Source: Fidelibacterota bacterium
Lineage (GTDB): Bacteria; Fidelibacterota; Fidelibacteria; Fidelibacterales; Fidelibacteraceae
Assembly: GCA_023134755.1 (NCBI GenBank)
Contig: JAGLUM010000284.1
Coordinates: 1 to 12,599, forward strand
DNA length: 12,599 nucleotides
Direction of reading: 5' to 3'
In this document: one piece after another, positions 1 to 7,164 of the stretch
Layout of the letters: every line of letters begins with the position of its first letter
Numbering within the stretch: the first letter of the stretch is position 1
Notes under the pieces: model-generated
Seen by the model: only the letters and a program-made list of their open reading frames with translations
Databases searched by the model: none
Told to the model about the DNA's origin: nothing
Program-made: the position numbers and the translations under genes

Positions 1-42
1 TACTGTTTCGCCTATTTTTTATATACATTATTGTGTGGCATT

Positions 43-672
43 TTATTCTTTTGTAATCTTGAATCGTAAAACCGTTTTTAATTTCTCAGGGGCTACCTTT
101 CGCGCATCTGATAAATAAATTTCTCTGTGAACCTTTGACTTTCGTACTGATTTTTCACTTTCTGCAAAGTCTTCCATCTGTTTAAAACTCACAGGTTCAT
201 TATCATAACTGCCAATATGCATCATTTGAATACATACCCCGTCTTCAATTTTTTCAAACCCAACTTTGTCTAATAAGTCATGTGGTTTTTTCTTTTTTGT
301 CTGTTCAAGTATCATTGCTGCAAAATCCTCATTAACAAAATCAGGTTGACGTATCATTAACTTAAATATTAAGCTATCCTTGTCTAATATTCCGTTATAA
401 TTTTTCTTTGCCTTATCACTAATGTCCCATATACCCTCTAAAGGATAAACGGTATAATCAAAATAATCTTGAGGGGCAAGCCCTTTCTTGGGACTCATTT
501 TTATCGCATAGGAAAGAGAGTACAATACACCTATATATTCAGAAAAGAAATCATCGTTAGGATTTCCTTTTCCTTCAATCGTGTAGAACTTAAACTCAGG
601 AATAATAATTTTCTCAGGTTTCTTTGAGGGAAGATAAAATTCCCTTTCATGTTTTCTCCATTCATGTTTCAT
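43..672 (-). CDS. GyrI-like small-molecule-binding domain protein
   Basis: This 209-residue soluble protein resembles the stand-alone GyrI-like (SOUL/GyrI fold) proteins found in many Firmicutes and Bacteroidetes. Recognisable blocks are the EGKGNPND turn near residues 33-40, the LYSLSYAIK helix near 50-58, YPLEGIWD near 76-83, the HIGSYDNEPVSF loop near 152-163 and the C-terminal HREIYLSD...LKTVLRFK block near 182-205. Members of this fold bind small hydrophobic or drug-like ligands and often sit in transcription regulators; this one has no DNA-binding domain, so a ligand-binding or hydrolytic role is only inferred. There is no signal peptide or membrane segment. The start ATG has only a weak AGAG ribosome-binding site about 7 bases upstream. 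The gene is about 100 bases downstream of the flavoprotein gene, so co-transcription is possible. Family assignment is fairly sure; the ligand is unknown. Confidence 0.8.
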   Translation of the reverse strand: MKHEWRKHEREFYLPSKKPEKIIIPEFKFYTIEGKGNPNDDFFSEYIGVLYSLSYAIKMSPKKGLAPQDYFDYTVYPLEGIWDISDKAKKNYNGILDKDSLIFKLMIRQPDFVNEDFAAMILEQTKKKKPHDLLDKVGFEKIEDGVCIQMMHIGSYDNEPVSFKQMEDFAESEKSVRKSKVHREIYLSDARKVAPEKLKTVLRFKITKE

Positions 673-777
673 TTTTTATCTCTGTTTTACCCAAATTGCG
701 CTTTAAGGCAGTTTAGGTTTTGTTGGTCACTGGTGTTGTTTCTGGTTTCCTCTATTTTTAGGCATTGAAAATAAGCA

Positions 778-2142
778 TTATTTATTCAAAGTTTTTATTT
801 TAGAAATAGCAATTTCTGCTGTTTTAATAAGCATCGGCTTAGTTGGAGCAGAAGTAAGTAAAGGATGAGTGCCTATTTGGAACGAAATAAGTTCATATAC
901 AGTAAGCCCTCTTTGAATAGCAAAACCGATAATATTAATTATTTCACCTGAAGATTTTCCACCCCATGTTTCACCACCTAAAATGGAACCATCTGAAGGA
1001 GAAACATATAATTTTGTGGTTAATGATAATGTCCCCTTTAACGTCCCCGGGTGTTTGTCAACATCACCAAATTCGGCCGAAACAAAGTCAATATTAGCAA
1101 GTGATGCATTTTTTTCATTTAATCCCGCAGCAGCCATTGTCAACCCGTTAATCTTGGTAGAGAAAATTCCAATCGTTCCCGAAAAACTATTTTTAATTTT
1201 TACTCCAAATAAATTATAGCCCAAAAGACGCGCCTTCGCAGTAGCTGTAGAAGCCAACATGATAGAATCACATCTTCCAGTTAAAAAACCTAATGTTTGA
1301 GAGCAATCTCCAACAGCAAAGATTTCATTTTCTGATGTACGACCATAATTGTCAACAATAATAGCTCCAACTTTATTTTTCGTTAAGCCGGCTTTCTCAG
1401 CAAGTTCTGTATTTGGTTTATATCCGATAGCAAAAATTACAGCATCTGCTTTAATGTTATTTTTATTTTTTAACTGAACACCCGCAACCACACCATTTTT
1501 CCCCAATACTTTTTCTACTAAAGTTGATGTATGAACATCAATATTTGTTTTTTTAAGTTTTTCCGTTGCTATTTCACTTAATTCGTTAGAAAAAGCTTTT
1601 GAAAAACAAAATTTTTCACTCTCAATAAGACTTATCCTTTTATCAGAATGCATTGCTAATTGTTCTGCCATTTCTGCACCTATAAATCCGCCTCCTACAA
1701 CAACAATGTTTTTTTTGTCTTTTAATTCATTAAATAAATTATCAATGTAATTATAGCTTTTGGGGATATAAAATACATTTTTTAGATCAAACCCCGGGAT
1801 AAAACTTGCAATTGTTGGTTTTGAACCGGTTGCCAATACAAGTTTTTCAAATGAAAAATCATCACCTGATTTTACTTTAATAGTTTTGTCTTTAATATTA
1901 ACATCAATAACGGGATCAGTAATAACATCACCCCCTAAATCAATAAATGGTTTCGGCCCCATTGCGTTTTTATCAACAGAATTCAGATTATAAAAAATAT
2001 AAGGAATACCACACGGTACCAACCCCTTTTCTTCTTCACGAACCATTAAAATTGATTTGTCGGGATACTGTTTTTTTGCTGTTACTCCTGTAATTATACC
2101 CGCAGGACCAGCTCCAACAATTATTACATCATATTTTTTCAT
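778..2142 (-). CDS. CoA-disulfide reductase / NADH oxidase-like FAD-dependent oxidoreductase
   Basis: This 454-residue flavoprotein belongs to the pyridine nucleotide-disulfide oxidoreductase class that uses a single active-site cysteine. The N-terminal FAD-binding motif GAGPAG is at residues 10-15. The redox cysteine is probably Cys44 in VPCGIPY, matching the CGxPY block of CoA-disulfide reductases and NADH oxidases. The second Rossmann motif (VVGGGFIGAE) is near 148-157 and the second FAD motif (IFAVGDC) at 274-280. The remainder is a dimerisation domain. Likely activity is NAD(P)H-dependent reduction of CoA disulfide, polysulfide or oxygen; which one cannot be decided from sequence. The C terminus has THPLLTSAPT (425-434), and there is no fused rhodanese domain. 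It is cytoplasmic. The ATG follows AAAGGA by 8 bases. Family is sure, substrate is not. Confidence 0.87.
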   Translation of the reverse strand: MKKYDVIIVGAGPAGIITGVTAKKQYPDKSILMVREEEKGLVPCGIPYIFYNLNSVDKNAMGPKPFIDLGGDVITDPVIDVNIKDKTIKVKSGDDFSFEKLVLATGSKPTIASFIPGFDLKNVFYIPKSYNYIDNLFNELKDKKNIVVVGGGFIGAEMAEQLAMHSDKRISLIESEKFCFSKAFSNELSEIATEKLKKTNIDVHTSTLVEKVLGKNGVVAGVQLKNKNNIKADAVIFAIGYKPNTELAEKAGLTKNKVGAIIVDNYGRTSENEIFAVGDCSQTLGFLTGRCDSIMLASTATAKARLLGYNLFGVKIKNSFSGTIGIFSTKINGLTMAAAGLNEKNASLANIDFVSAEFGDVDKHPGTLKGTLSLTTKLYVSPSDGSILGGETWGGKSSGEIINIIGFAIQRGLTVYELISFQIGTHPLLTSAPTKPMLIKTAEIAISKIKTLNK

Positions 2143-2161
2143 AATATTTTTCCTTTATATT

Positions 2162-2197
2162 TTAATTATTAATACGAGTTGTTTTTTTGAAATGCAA
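2162..2197 (-). promoter_or_regulatory. candidate promoter of the flavoprotein gene
   Basis: On the minus strand TTGCAT (2197-2192) is followed after exactly 17 bases by TATTAA (2174-2169), which would start RNA near 2162, about 20 bases before the ATG. Matches to the sigma-70 consensus are partial and the region is AT-rich, so this is only a candidate. Confidence 0.3.
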
Positions 2198-2637
2198 GAC
2201 GGTTTTTATTTATGTTGGGTGACGTTCGCGTATAAACAATTACATCTATCCTTTCAATTTAACGAAACAACGACAATTATATTTACCGGAAAAAAACGCA
2301 TAATTTCACACGTTTCAACACGATAGTAAAATGTAAAAATATGCACTTTGATTATCAAGAAATACTTGCTGTTTTTATTAGACATTACAAATATTATTTA
2401 TATAGCTGAGATATATTTAAAAGCTTAATATATTTGGGTAACTACTTAATTAATATCATTTTTACTAACGTGTGATTTCCGGTCCATAGAAAGATAAAAA
2501 TACATTTCATAAAGGGCCCCTCTCACGAAAAAACAAGCACAATAAACAAAAAATAATACTCACACTTTTATTTCATAACAGTAAATATCTGGTGTTTAAG
2601 TATTATTAATAATTTGCGGGGCGTAAAACATTAAAAA
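2198..2637. other. AT-rich intergenic region without a recognised gene
   Basis: The gap between the flavoprotein and RRM genes is about 540 bases in total. Apart from the candidate promoter at its left end and the hairpin terminator at its right end, I see no convincing coding frame, tRNA or large repeat. Open frames here are short, AT-biased and lack good ribosome-binding sites. A GCGGGGC block at 2616-2622 can pair with GCCCCGC at 2646-2652 in the terminator. Confidence 0.5.
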
Positions 2638-2670
2638 TTCACCTGGCCCCGCGTTAGCGAGGCAGGTGAA
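2638..2670 (-). terminator. intrinsic terminator of the RRM gene
   Basis: Sixteen bases after the RRM stop codon an 8-bp stem (TTCACCTG with CAGGTGAA) continues, after a one-base bulge, into a GC-rich upper stem with one mismatch and a four-base loop. In the minus-strand transcript it is followed by AATTTTTAATGTTTT. The plus strand lacks a comparable T-run after the hairpin, so it works in the minus direction. The very GC-rich palindrome in AT-rich surroundings could also be a dispersed REP-like element used as a terminator. Confidence 0.7.
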
Positions 2671-2685
2671 ACAATTTATATGGTA

Positions 2686-2961
2686 TTACCAATTTCTCCG
2701 TTTTGGCTTGGGTCTTTCAGTTCTAGGGCGAGCTTGATTAACTTTAATATCTCTACCACTAACTGCAGTTCCATCTAAATCTTTGATTGCTTTTTCAGCG
2801 TCGGTTTGGTTTTCCATTTCGACAAATCCAAAACCTTTGGAATTTCCTGTTTCTCTGTCTTTAATTAAATTAACACTTGTAACAGCGCCAAATTCACCAA
2901 ACAATTGGCGAAGATCGTCTTCAGTTACTTCATAAGACAGATTTCCTACGTAAACGTTCAT
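2686..2961 (-). CDS. single-RRM RNA-binding protein
   Basis: This 91-residue cytoplasmic protein is almost entirely one RNA recognition motif. RNP2 is VYVGNL (residues 3-8) and RNP1 is KGFGFVEM (about 42-49), both matching consensus. A short basic tail rich in Arg, Lys and Pro follows (about 77-91) and may add RNA affinity. Such small bacterial RRM proteins are known from cyanobacteria and many FCB and proteobacterial genomes, where several are cold-induced; the RNA targets here are unknown. I start at the ATG at 2961 because it makes the classic MNVYVGNL beginning and lies 9 bases after AAGGA. An ATG three codons upstream directly abuts that AAGGA and is unlikely. The gene stands alone, with its own terminator and a long structured leader, which suggests post-transcriptional control and possibly autoregulation. 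Confidence 0.93.
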   Translation of the reverse strand: MNVYVGNLSYEVTEDDLRQLFGEFGAVTSVNLIKDRETGNSKGFGFVEMENQTDAEKAIKDLDGTAVSGRDIKVNQARPRTERPKPKRRNW

Positions 2962-2970
2962 ACTATACAT

Positions 2971-2975
2971 TCCTT
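2971..2975 (-). promoter_or_regulatory. ribosome-binding site deciding the RRM gene start
   Basis: AAGGA on the minus strand lies 9 bases before the ATG at 2961 and directly touches the alternative ATG at 2970, so it supports the downstream start. It sits five bases after a 15-bp hairpin (2981-3020), a position where RNA folding could affect ribosome access. Confidence 0.6.
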
Positions 2976-2980
2976 AACTT

Positions 2981-3120
2981 TGCGCACTGATTAATTATAA
3001 CTATCAATTAACCAGGCGCACAAATCAACCGATAGGTCTTGCCACTTATTGACAAGGTTTTGCTTCTAAGGGATAATTCTATACATATTATCCTTTACAG
3101 GGAAGCAATGTAAAGACCTA
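2981..3120 (-). ncRNA. structured 5' leader of the RRM gene (candidate cis-regulatory RNA)
   Basis: Reading the minus strand 5' to 3' from 3120, TAGGTCTT (3120-3113) is complementary to AAGACCTA (3040-3033). Inside it TGCTTC (3107-3102) pairs with GAAGCA (3066-3061), and AAAGGATAAT (3096-3087) pairs with ATTATCCCTT (3077-3068) with one G-U. A further hairpin is CTTGTC/GGCAAG (3056-3051 with 3043-3038), whose 3' arm competes with the outer stem. Just before the ribosome-binding site, TGCGC-CTGGTTAATT (3020-3006) pairs with AATTAATCAG-T-GCGCA (2996-2981) in a 15-bp stem with one G-U and one bulged base. CTTTACA/TGTAAAG offers an alternative fold of the first arm. No known riboswitch class was recognised. 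Candidate roles are an RNA thermometer or a protein-binding autoregulatory leader. Confidence 0.55.
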
Positions 3121-3304
3121 CATTTCTAATACCAAGAAATATTTAACATTTTTTTATAAATACAATTATAGCGCTAAAACACCAATAATTCATTATTTTC
3201 TGCAAAATACAAGAGAATTATCGGGAACAAATTTTCGCTTTTCAACAATCCTATTTTTGGGCGTAAATGTTTTTTGCGGACGGGCGTTCCTACTTTATTG
3301 CCCC
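3121..3304. other. intergenic region upstream of the RRM leader
   Basis: No gene is seen here. On the minus strand TATAAT (3170-3165) could be the -10 box for the RRM leader, placing the RNA start near 3158; no good -35 was found at normal spacing. No convincing intrinsic terminator for the upstream multidomain gene is visible. GGGCGTAAA at 3259-3267 also occurs at 2619-2627. Confidence 0.35.
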
Positions 3305-5206
3305 TTAATCTATCCTGAAAATATTAAGAAATTCTTTATCAATTTTCACATTTACGATCTTATGCTGATTCAAAATATCAAAATATTGTTTCACCTTTTC
3401 AATTAAGGGTTCGCCCTCAACATAATCAAAATTAACACGGTCTAAGAATAATTCAACCCTGTCAACAGATTGTCGCATCATATCAAAGCACAACTTAGCC
3501 GCTGCAGCCCTATTTTTATTTACCCAATCAATGGCGGATTTCAGTTCTTCCAAAAATACTTTTGTCAGCTCGAGGTGTTTTCTTGCGAATTCACCTTTTA
3601 ATACTACTCCCGCATTGGGGAAACTTCCAAAGCCGGGATTAATATCATTCCAAATTTTGTTAAAGGATATTATTGAGATTTTCTCGTTTCTGTCTTGCAT
3701 TATTTTAATCGCGTAGCTGGCTTCAGGTTCGCGCAGAATCACCGTATCCGCTTTTCCGCTCACAAAGTCTTTATAGATTGCTTCCGGTCTGCCAAAGGGA
3801 TTTCCGAAAATAAATTTGAAATCATCAGGATTCAAGCCACTGGCTTTAATTAAATATTTGGTAATTTTTGCGGGTGGGGCTTCTTCGAACAATGGTGTAT
3901 AGATCTCTTTTCCTTTAATGTCTTTAAACCCCACGGCTCTATAACGAGTTAACAGTACAAAATTATCCCAAACAAAAAGTGCGGGTATTTTAATATCGCT
4001 GTTTATTAATTTAGCGGACGTAATGAGCGCTGAAAAGCTTATATCGGCTTTCCCGCTTGAGATCCAAGCAAGGTGTTTTTCGGTTTCTTCCCAAACTTTC
4101 AATTCTTTAATATTAATATTTTTTCTGATCTTTTCTGATTGAAGCAAGCGCATAATAACCGGATAAGCCGCGGGTGTTGCAGACTGGATCACAACATCAA
4201 CTTTTGTAGAAGATGTTTCATCGTGTTGGTCCTCAATTATTTTTTTGTAAAAATATATCCAAAATTCACCTGGCATTTTTTCTTCGGTCAGATATTCAAA
4301 TCCCATTTCCGAGATCATATTGATCATCGGGTGTGGTTCAAAACGCTGAATGAGAATAAACCCACTGTCTTCTTCTATTCCATATGTTTTTTTTATAATA
4401 ATGTCAAAAGGATCAGTAATCATGGTTCTTACATCAAGAATTTCAAATTTTTCTTTTCGTTCGCGCCACGGGATAGCTTTTTCTTTTGGCAGGGAATTAA
4501 AAATTGACACCCGGTATTCATCGGTATATTCAATATTGAAGATCAAATTCAGACCGTTTGCCACCTTGAATAATTCGTCAGGCTTTTCAGTCGATATAAT
4601 AACAATATTTTGTTGAGGCGCTAAAGTTGAGATTTTTTGGATCAATTCTTCTATCGTATTATTATTGTAAATATATCGTTCCGGGCTTTCTTCCCAGGAA
4701 ATATCAACACTTTTGTTCTCCATTTCGTCTTTGGTTTTTTCAATACATTCCGGCATGCTTTTGAGCAACTTATATTCAACGCCAAGATATTTGTTTATTG
4801 TGTGCAATATTTCACATATTGATATGCCGGTAATTTTTGCAGCATCATTGAAGCTGGCAAAATGGGCAAGGGTATTATAGACTGCCGGATTTTGCATTCT
4901 TTTAAATTTAGGAGATAGATTAAGCAGCACATTTTTTAATTCCGGGTATTTATCTAAAGTCGTTTTGATATTCGATTTGCCAAATATTGCTTCAATATTA
5001 TCTTCATTGCTGTTTTCGTTTGACGAAATTGCATCAACAGGGCAAACAGTAAGCGCTTCCCGGCATTGATCTGCTTCGTTATCATTTTCCGGTTGCTTTT
5101 TGAGATAAGCCCGATTATTGTTGTCCATTTCAAAATTGTTACCCGAAACCTCAATGCAAGCCCTGCAACCTATACATTCTTCGGAGACCGTGTATTTTTT
5201 TATAAT
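3305..5206 (-). CDS. ferredoxin-DUF1858-DUF2249-substrate-binding (SsuA/NMT1-like) fusion protein, probable ATT start
   Basis: The predicted product is 633 residues and cytoplasmic. Domains in order: a single-cluster 4Fe-4S ferredoxin (about 1-62; Cys11, 14, 17 and 55, plus Cys48); DUF1858, the ScdA-N-like helical domain (about 81-142); a TusA-like alpha/beta segment (about 176-236); DUF2249 (about 254-322, with LDVR and RFEPHPM); and a SsuA/NMT1-type two-lobe binding domain (about 335-630, with SSGKADISFSAL, KDIKGKEIY and ILREPEASYA). No signal peptide exists at any start, so the binding domain is not a standard periplasmic receptor. The first ATG in frame (5128) cuts the ferredoxin in half and has no good ribosome-binding site. 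Upstream in-frame sequence restores CIGCRAC and contains ATT at 5206-5204, 6 bases after AAAGGG. It follows mnmG by 54 bases. A redox-coupled small-molecule sensor or enzyme is inferred; function is unknown. Confidence 0.75.
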   Translation of the reverse strand: MIKKYTVSEECIGCRACIEVSGNNFEMDNNNRAYLKKQPENDNEADQCREALTVCPVDAISSNENSNEDNIEAIFGKSNIKTTLDKYPELKNVLLNLSPKFKRMQNPAVYNTLAHFASFNDAAKITGISICEILHTINKYLGVEYKLLKSMPECIEKTKDEMENKSVDISWEESPERYIYNNNTIEELIQKISTLAPQQNIVIISTEKPDELFKVANGLNLIFNIEYTDEYRVSIFNSLPKEKAIPWRERKEKFEILDVRTMITDPFDIIIKKTYGIEEDSGFILIQRFEPHPMINMISEMGFEYLTEEKMPGEFWIYFYKKIIEDQHDETSSTKVDVVIQSATPAAYPVIMRLLQSEKIRKNINIKELKVWEETEKHLAWISSGKADISFSALITSAKLINSDIKIPALFVWDNFVLLTRYRAVGFKDIKGKEIYTPLFEEAPPAKITKYLIKASGLNPDDFKFIFGNPFGRPEAIYKDFVSGKADTVILREPEASYAIKIMQDRNEKISIISFNKIWNDINPGFGSFPNAGVVLKGEFARKHLELTKVFLEELKSAIDWVNKNRAAAAKLCFDMMRQSVDRVELFLDRVNFDYVEGEPLIEKVKQYFDILNQHKIVNVKIDKEFLNIFRID

Positions 5207-5212
5207 TTTCTG

Positions 5213-5218
5213 CCCTTT
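5213..5218 (-). promoter_or_regulatory. ribosome-binding site pointing to the ATT start
   Basis: AAAGGG on the minus strand is followed by CAGAAA and then ATT (5206-5204). Spacing of 6 bases is ideal for that codon and 9 for the neighbouring ATA, whereas the ATG at 5128 lies about 84 bases away. Use of ATT as an initiation codon is established for infC of Escherichia coli; here it is inferred. Confidence 0.5.
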
Positions 5219-5260
5219 GCGATTTTTATTTTTTTACATGGTACAAAAGTATCATATAAA

Positions 5261-7093
5261 TTATTTTGTCAAAAATATAATTAGCACCTGAATATCTGCG
5301 GGAGATATTCCGCGAGTCCGGCTCGCCTGTCCAATCGTTTCGGGTCGGAATTTAAGCAGTTTTTCACGGCCCTCATTGGAAAGTGAGGTAATAGCATTAT
5401 AATTAAAATCTTGCGGGATCCTTTTTGCTTCGAGCTGATGCATTTTTTTCACCTGCTTGAACTGGCGGTCAATATATCCTTCATAACGGGTTAACACGTA
5501 AGCCTGATCGATGGCATCCAGCAGATAATCGGAAAAATAAAACTTTTGCAAATCCAGGACATGACTTTCATCCAGTTTTTGCTGCAATATCAATAACGAC
5601 AAGGAAGTGGTTTTTTCGACTGAAATTTCCAACGGATTATCCGACAATATTTTTGTTTTTTTAAAAGCTTTCATCAAAACATGGGTTTCATTACGAATCT
5701 GTTCAAACAGCTCAAGCAGGGATTGGGATTGCAGGCCGATCTCTTTGGCGGTATCCAGCAAGCGCAGGTGCGCATTATCCCAGCGAAGAAGCAATCGGTA
5801 TTCAGCAAGGCTAGTGAACATGCGGTAAGGTTCAGAGGTTTCTTTTGAACAGAGATCATCAATGAGCACCCCGATATATGCCTCATGACGTTCGAGAATA
5901 ACAGGAGAACGATTATCAAATTTTCGCACAGCATTAACGGCTGCCATCAGGCCCTGTGCGGCCGCTTCTTCATACCCGCTTGTTCCGTTTATCTGACCAG
6001 CAAAATACAATCCACTGACTTTTTTGGTTTCAAGGGAGCGCGTAATTTGATGTGAGGGAAAATAGTCATATTCAATAGCGTATCCGATCTTTATAAATTC
6101 AGCATGTTCCAGTCCCGGAACAGAGCGTAAAGCGCGGATTTGAATATCAATAGGAAGTGAAGAAGAAAACCCGTTAACATACCATTGTGAAGAACCTTCC
6201 CATTCCGGTTCCAAAAATAGCTGATGTGAAGGTTTTTCTGAAAAACGAACGATTTTATCTTCAATACTTGGGCAATAGCGCGGACCCACACCGGCAATCT
6301 TTCCGGTATACAGGGGCGAGCGGTCTAAAGCGGAACGTAAGATCTCATGGGTTTCCTCTGTCGTATAGGTTAGCCAGCAAGGAACATTTTTCGGATGGAA
6401 ATTTGTTGTGGCACGAGAAAATGGTCCGGGATTTGAGTCACCTTCCTGAATTTCAAGTTTAGAAAAATCAATAGAGCGCTTAGCGATACGTGAAGGCGTC
6501 CCGGTTTTTAAGCGACCAACCGCAAAGCCAAGATCTTTAAGCTGTTCTGAAAGCCCAATAGAAGGAAGTTCACCGTAACGGCCTGCCGGGATCTGAATAT
6601 TGCCAATATGGATTTTACCTTGCAAAAAAGTACCGTTTGTCAGAATACACGCATGTGCGCTGACGCATTTACCGTTATGCAGATATACTCCGTAAAATTG
6701 TCCGTCACGAATGTCGAGCGCGCGAACATCGCTTTCAATGACATCTAGTCCAGAGCAATCATCAATAACGCGCTGCATATATTTTTCATATTCACGTTTA
6801 TCAGCCTGGGCGCGAGGAGCCCACACAGCGCGACCCTTGGATTTATTTAGTAATTTAAATTGAATTCCGGTAGCATCAATTGCTTTTCCCATTTCCCCGC
6901 CGAGGACATCAATTTCACACACAAGGTGTCCTTTAGCCAAACCGCCAATAGAAGGATTACAACTCATGCGCGCAATGGCGCGTTTTTCTATAGTTATTAG
7001 CGCGGTGTGTTTTCCCAGGCGCGCAGCAGCAAGTGCCGCCTCAACACCGGCATGTCCGCCCCCCACAACGATAATGTCATACACATTTTTCAT
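5261..7093 (-). CDS. mnmG: tRNA uridine-5-carboxymethylaminomethyl(34) synthesis enzyme MnmG (GidA)
   Basis: MnmG is the FAD- and NADH-dependent partner of MnmE; together they install (carboxymethyl)aminomethyl groups on U34 of tRNAs reading NNA/NNG codons, in the cytoplasm. The 610-residue length is near the family norm. The FAD-binding GGGHAG is at residues 11-16. The conserved cysteines Cys45 (MSCNPSIGG) and Cys274 (PRYCPSIEDK) are present, as is GQINGTSGYEEAAAQG near 366-381. The C-terminal helical domain ends normally (RGISPADIQVLIIFL). The ATG is preceded by AGGA with only 2 bases of spacing, which looks weak, but an in-frame stop lies a few codons upstream so no earlier start is possible. 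It lies 71 bases after mnmE and 54 bases before the ferredoxin-fusion start. Function is certain. Confidence 0.97.
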   Translation of the reverse strand: MKNVYDIIVVGGGHAGVEAALAAARLGKHTALITIEKRAIARMSCNPSIGGLAKGHLVCEIDVLGGEMGKAIDATGIQFKLLNKSKGRAVWAPRAQADKREYEKYMQRVIDDCSGLDVIESDVRALDIRDGQFYGVYLHNGKCVSAHACILTNGTFLQGKIHIGNIQIPAGRYGELPSIGLSEQLKDLGFAVGRLKTGTPSRIAKRSIDFSKLEIQEGDSNPGPFSRATTNFHPKNVPCWLTYTTEETHEILRSALDRSPLYTGKIAGVGPRYCPSIEDKIVRFSEKPSHQLFLEPEWEGSSQWYVNGFSSSLPIDIQIRALRSVPGLEHAEFIKIGYAIEYDYFPSHQITRSLETKKVSGLYFAGQINGTSGYEEAAAQGLMAAVNAVRKFDNRSPVILERHEAYIGVLIDDLCSKETSEPYRMFTSLAEYRLLLRWDNAHLRLLDTAKEIGLQSQSLLELFEQIRNETHVLMKAFKKTKILSDNPLEISVEKTTSLSLLILQQKLDESHVLDLQKFYFSDYLLDAIDQAYVLTRYEGYIDRQFKQVKKMHQLEAKRIPQDFNYNAITSLSNEGREKLLKFRPETIGQASRTRGISPADIQVLIIFLTK

Positions 7094-7164
7094 CGTCCTG
7101 AATGTACATCATATGCATTTATTTAGCAAATACTGAGGGATAAAAAGGAGATAAAAAGAATGGT

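Noticed and set aside
1..42. Possible gene or terminator at the left edge
   Set aside because: Only AT-rich sequence without a clear hairpin or reading frame is visible before the window ends.
983..1219. Plus-strand open frame inside the flavoprotein gene
   Set aside because: It lies entirely antisense to a well-supported gene, shows no family motifs and has no clear ribosome-binding site.
2057..2326. Plus-strand open frame across the flavoprotein start and intergenic region
   Set aside because: Its composition is Phe/Ile-rich AT noise, it overlaps the real gene, and no domain is recognisable.
2959..2970. Upstream ATG giving MYSMNVYVGNL for the RRM protein
   Set aside because: It directly abuts the AAGGA site with no spacing; the ATG at 2961 has correct spacing and the typical N terminus.
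2981..3120. Leader hairpins as a tRNA or tmRNA-like gene
   Set aside because: There is no T-loop GTTCGA-type sequence, no acceptor stem with discriminator and no cloverleaf spacing.
4954..5154. Minus-strand 66-residue frame overlapping the ferredoxin coding region
   Set aside because: The overlapping frame encodes CIGCRAC and CPVDAI cluster motifs, so that frame is the real one.
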